This document shows, one piece after another, positions 59,455 to 64,000 of a stretch of DNA of 64,000 nt; the stretch's first letter is position 1, and each line of letters starts with the position of its first letter. The stretch comes from Diphasiastrum complanatum (taxonomy: Eukaryota; Streptophyta; Lycopodiopsida; Lycopodiales; Lycopodiaceae), in assembly GCA_029204225.1 (NCBI GenBank), contig CM055095.1:40230141-40294140 (forward strand), written 5' to 3'. The translations under genes and the position numbers were made by a program. The notes beneath the pieces were generated by a model that saw only the letters and a program-made list of their open reading frames with translations, had not been told where the DNA came from and ran no database searches.

Positions 59455-61935
59455 TGTTAAAGTTAATTTTCACATTCTTACCCCTAACGTTGTCATCTAG
59501 GATTAATTAGGATTATTGGGCCATGCCTGCGTGCTAATTCCAGGGCCTTTACCTATATTTAATAAAGTCAAATTAGAATTTAGTTACACTCAAGTTCAAG
59601 ATTCTGGTGCATGATTTGGAGGACAAGTTTTCCTATAGATAGATGTTGGGTGCTGTACCATGTATAGAGACATTAATTAGGTAATTTCTTTTGCTTTTGG
59701 CATAGACCAAAGTCTACATACTTGTAGTTAGGGGACTACATACTTGTAGTCCCCTAACTCATTTGCAATGGGACATAGTTGGAGTTTCTCATCTCTTGCG
59801 TTCTCTCTCATGTGTTTAGCTATTATTTCATCACAATAGGAATCTTGTCTTGGGTTACATGTATGAGCAAGTCAATTTTCTACATTGGTATCAGAGCTTG
59901 GTTCAAGATTCGAGAGAAGAAGCAGGTACTCAACAACAAAGTCAATCATCATGTGCAAATTGATTCGACCATCTTTGAGCTGTGGAGGTGGTGTCCCTAG
60001 CCAGCTCTCAAATTTGATCTTCATCAACAATGGTGGCAGTTTTTTGAGAAGATCTAGTGCTAGATGGAGACGGGGAGATTATAAAATCTGCCTCAAATCT
60101 CAGGTTGTTGTAGGACAGTAAAAGTGTGAAGTCAGCGTTGTCAAGAGGACAACGGGAATCTTCTAGGAGAAGACTGGTTTGTCGGAGAAGATATACAGAT
60201 CTGATCGCTGATCTTTTTGCCATTGCCTGAGAGTTGGATTGTTGGAATCAGATCGCTGGCGGAGCTGGATCGCTGGCTGTATTAGATCACTGCTGCCTAC
60301 AGATCGCTGCCTACAGTATCTGATCGCTGCCTGTAGACCTATTTGTTGTCTGTTGGAAAAAGATCGCGGATGAAAAAATCAGATTGTTGCTGGAAAAAAC
60401 AGATCATTGACTGGGATCAGATCGCTGCTGAACTGTTAACTGGGTGACTGGATCGCTGCTACTGATTGCTGACAGGCATGTTTGCTGCTGCATCATCTGA
60501 TCACTTGTTCGCTGGCTGCCAACTGCTAGATTACTGCATGCAGACCTGATTACCTGTTTGCTGCCTGCAGATCACTGATGATGCCTCACAATTGTTCATT
60601 GGCTGAATGTTTTGCTGTCTATCAGATCGATTCACTAATGGTTCGCTGGAAGAGGAGTGACCTGAATGCTATTGGTAGATCGCTGCAAATTGCCAATCAC
60701 TGTTGGAAGTAATGGGTTTACATGCAAGGAAGCATGGAGATGTACAGATTGCTAGAATGCAATTATTGTGTCTTGTGAAGTAGCAGATCACTGAGGTTTA
60801 TGAAGGGGAAGAACCTTGATGCATGCTGAAGGAGGTCTCAGGGGTCAAGACAAGCATTACGACTAGGAGTTGTTTGCAATCAGAATGCAAGTTGGAGGAA
60901 GGATCCACGAGTGATCAGATCAAGAACACTGTACGAGAGCCATCGCTGTACAGGATGTTGAAGAATAGCTAAAGTTTCTGCAAGAGAACATTGACAGGTT
61001 GCTGAAGTTACATGTAAGTTGGTTCATGCAATTGCAAGGCAAAGTGGAAGGGTCAACAGACAAGAAAACTACATGAAACAAGAAGACGGCGAGGGAGATG
61101 CCAGGAGAAGACAATCAATGATCATGGTGTCACTGAAGCTGCAGAAGTGGCTACCAACCAGCATACCGAAGGAAGGTCAATTACAGAAGTTCTAAGATTG
61201 GACAAGATTTTGTTGAGGTTGGAATCGACAATGGTGCAGACTACTCTAAAAGGGAGTTGCATGAGAAGTATAGATTATGGGTCTATCTCAGTAAATTGAT
61301 ATTCAAGAGGATGCTTCATTGATTCACAGTTTCTTATCATAGTGGCAAATGATAAGTTCATTGTTACAAGTGACAGGTGTGGCAAGCTATGCGGTTGTCA
61401 TTCTATGTTGTATCGGTTTGATTTCTATCCAAGCCATGGTAGCTTGCTTATGTGGTAGAAACTTTCTTGTCTATCTGAACTAGTATCACTTGAGATTTAT
61501 GATTTAATCAAAGTGCTTGTTTGTTGTCGTTGCCAAATAATTCTTGGATACCATCCAAGTCGTAGTTGATTGTTCATGTGATGGTACCAAGTGAGATCAA
61601 TTCTACTAGGAGGATCTGTTTTGAGTTGGAGAAAATAGTTTCCTCAAGTTCTTGAATCTATAAGTTCATATTCTTTCATTAGTGTCATGTGGTAGATTTT
61701 GAAGCTAAGGTTGTTGATTAGCCATTGAAAATCAACATTACAGGTTGTTGTTTAGCCCTAAAAACAACAGGGTTCATTTCTATGAATTGACAAGTTATTG
61801 ATCAGCCTTCAAAAATCAATATGTTCTATTACTTGCATATTTGGTTGGGTTCATGGATGAATTCTATTTGTATCATTGTTGGAGAATGATTGGAATGCAA
61901 ACATGAAGTGTATATCCAGGGGGAGTAGGTCCATC
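59455..61935 (+). mobile_element. Largely non-coding LTR element
   Basis: 59886-59897 is the primer-binding site TGGTATCAGAGC, preceded (one base apart) by an LTR end TTTTCTACA. An LTR of roughly 430 bp, from about 59455, is inferred. The interior has no gag or pol. It carries a GATCGCTG word repeat (60.2-60.7 kb) and ends with a purine run CCAGGGGGAG near 61918-61927. No right LTR was recognised, so it may be truncated or of large-non-coding-derivative type. Confidence 0.5.
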
Positions 61936-61959
61936 AAGTCCAGGACAGGTGGTAACTTA

Positions 61960-62673
61960 TGAGAGTACCGGAAGAATTGAAGTGGATCACATTGGGCCAG
62001 TCTCTCACGATTACAGACCACCATGCTAGCTTGGTTGATTCGAGCGAAGCCTTCTATTCCACATGAGATTCTTCTGGCCGAGTTTGCAGTTCCTCCTAAA
62101 CAGATGGAGGCAGCTCTTTAGCTCATCACCAAAGATAGAGGATGCATGCGTTACCAAAGATAGACATACAGGTTGCACTATCCTCTTCACAGTGTCTTCA
62201 CGATCAGGGCTACAGGTTATCATGGTTTTCTCAGGCCTCCCACCTTCTGCTTACGTCATTTGGCATCTCCATTACAGAGCTCCCCTCACGCACACATCAC
62301 TATATCAGACGCTTCCTCTATCGCACATATCTAGAGCGGACTTGGCGTAACCAATTAGGGATTCAACCAGCTTTCTACCGGACTCATTTCTTGGAGCTAG
62401 ATGCATCGGGGACCCCGGTCATGCCACGCAACTTGCACTCGGGACTGTCACATTGTCTCAAATTCACATTGGGGCAGCTCAGGGTGTCCTCTCATCAGCT
62501 AGTTCCATGGTACTCCCAAAGAGGAGCGGATTTGCCAGTTATGTTCTCTAGGTGAGGTGGAGTCTGAGAAGCACTTTATCTTTAGGTGCCCTGTATATTA
62601 TGAGATCAGAGGGCGGTATCATTGCCTATTCCAAGGGATGCCTACCACTCTACGCTCTCTCATAGCTTATGAG
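61960..62673 (+). mobile_element. LINE-like C-terminal coding fragment, copy 2, left part
   Basis: Parallel to copy 1: AWLIRAKPSIPHEILLAEF near 62033, SLHQ/LRVSSHQLV near 62480, EKHFIFRCPVYYEIRGRYHC near 62570-62630. It is interrupted at 62673 by an insertion and resumes at 63727. It carries frame changes like copy 1. Confidence 0.5.
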
Positions 62674-63726
62674 TGTTATCATTTGTAAGCATTCACAAAA
62701 ATTCCCCTTGTTATTTTGTTCACCATGTATAAGAAATAAAAAATAGAAAACATAAAAATCGAGAGTCAAGGTATATTTTAAGTTGGAGACCCTTCTTGCA
62801 AGATGTTGGCAACTCCAAGGTAGTTAAAAATTAATTTAATTACTTAGGTTCCTAAGGTCCTAAGTTAATTATTTTAAGTTGGGTCCAAACTCTTGACATG
62901 CAAGAGTCTACTTGGGTCCTAGCATTTTTAATCTCTCTCTAGGTGAAATTCGTGGGTCCTTGGGACTCATGCATGGAGAGAATGCATGCAAACACCTAGA
63001 GGAACTCTACTTGACTCATCCACCTACTACCATGCAATGTAACCTTGATTCTCAACAAAAATTATAAAAGGGGCTCTCCACTCCTCCATCGAGTATCCAA
63101 AGGAGATCATTTGTGGTGGAGAAATCGATTGGAGAAGGTGGAGAGCCCCCTCCTTCCCTACATTCTTGTTCTTGATGTTTCGATGGTATTGTCTCTTCCA
63201 TTTATGTTCCTTGCATTTAATTCTTTCTATACTTTAAAGTGTTCTTCTTGTTGTCCTGAATTATAGATCCAATCTGCCATTTTCTAGGATCATAATCCTT
63301 AATCATTTGGAGATCCAAATTGTGCAGATCATTGCACATCTATCCATACACTTTCTAAAGTGTTTTTCAATGCATTTCGATGATCTTGTTGAAAGTTTTA
63401 GCTTGCTGCCACAGCCACATACAGATCTGGATCAAATGTCTCCAAACAGCCGATTGCTCAAGATCTTGTTTCATCAAGCTTCGAAGTGATTTTATGCTTG
63501 CATGTTCTTGGATGAAGTCCTACAGGAACTCCTAGACCTTGCATGGTCAGTGCATGCTCTTGCATGTTGTTGCATGATTGCATGTCAATGCATGTTAATT
63601 GCATGCGGTCTTTTAACCCTCAAGGCAACTTGTGGGCTTATTAGATCCAAGATCCTCAAGCTTCCGCTAAACTTTGGTGTCTAGAATTGTGTTTTTTCAT
63701 GCTCTAGGCCACCCTGAATTGCAATA
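62674..63726 (+). mobile_element. Solo-LTR-like insertion, 1,053 bp
   Basis: It interrupts copy 2 exactly where copy 1 is continuous, with a 5-bp target duplication ATGAG (62669-62673 and 63727-63731). It begins TGTTATC and contains ATTATAAAAGGGG (about 63061), typical of an LTR promoter. The right terminus does not end in CA, so LTR status is likely but unproven. Confidence 0.6.
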
Positions 63727-64000
63727 ATGAGGACCCACAATGTGTCGCTCTGATGGTACGCAAGATGTCCATACTACGGAGAGATTTATACGAGACACCC
63801 CAACATTTTACCTCACAACCATTGATTACCTCAATCTTTACTAGATGGAGATCACGTGATTTAGTGCTTGAGGATGAGGATTATGATTATGACGAGGAGG
63901 AGGATGATAGCCGCTCTCATGCTCATAGAGATCAGAGACAGTGTACCTCCCACCATCATGTTACTACCAGACATCTTACACAGAGGCGTACCACTACTAC
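63727..64000 (+). mobile_element. LINE-like fragment, copy 2, continuation
   Basis: Resumes where copy 1 reads CVALRIREMS (here CVALMVRKMS) and goes on into an acidic stretch EDEDYDYDEEEDD and a His/Arg-rich run. It leaves the window at 64000. Confidence 0.45.

Overview
The window is plant nuclear DNA: AT-rich, intron-rich, full of (GA)n microsatellites, and dominated by Ty1/copia and Ty3/gypsy fossils nested in one another. One host gene is recognisable. It is the 3' three quarters of THO2 (THO/TREX subunit 2), on the minus strand from 54636 down to a stop at 19731. Sixteen exons (4,173 nt, 1,390 codons plus stop) all join in frame and match plant THO2 from the LDTRRILKRL block to the basic C-terminal tail. 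The 5' exons lie beyond the window or were not found. Multi-kilobase, transposon-filled introns suggest a large-genome land plant. A fern is my best guess and a gymnosperm is possible; the sequence does not settle it.

Layout. 1-19,570 is intergenic wreckage: an LTR with its primer-binding site (154-1613); a copia gag fragment whose LTR is split by a younger copia element (5647-11136, target duplication ATTCA); further gag debris; a gypsy LTR with a tRNA-Asp-type primer-binding site (12.7-14.8 kb); and several tandem-repeat blocks (15.5-18.9 kb). From 19,572 to 19,722 there is an unassigned exon-like stretch on the plus strand, tail-to-tail with THO2.

19,731-54,636 is the THO2 locus. The intron at 25,383-34,775 holds a copia element whose core lies in the opposite orientation to its ends. 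That element's leader contains a tiny TRIM-like unit whose LTR includes a tRNA-like sequence. The intron at 36,109-41,892 holds a gypsy gag/protease fossil split by a solo LTR. The intron at 42,807-48,334 consists almost wholly of one full-length copia element (42905-48173, target duplication ACTTA) in antisense orientation. The intron at 49,374-53,738 carries a 657-bp Mutator-like non-autonomous DNA transposon.

54,637-64,000 is probably one very long upstream intron. It contains two copies of a LINE-like C-terminal coding segment, a largely non-coding LTR element between them, and an LTR-like insertion in the second copy.

The THO2 product is expected to act in the nucleus in the THO/TREX mRNA-export complex. 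No other gene in the window appears to work with it. The rest is mobile-element history, with a few unusual items: the tRNA-like LTR, microsatellites abutting two THO2 splice sites, long perfect hairpins, and several uncatalogued tandem repeats.
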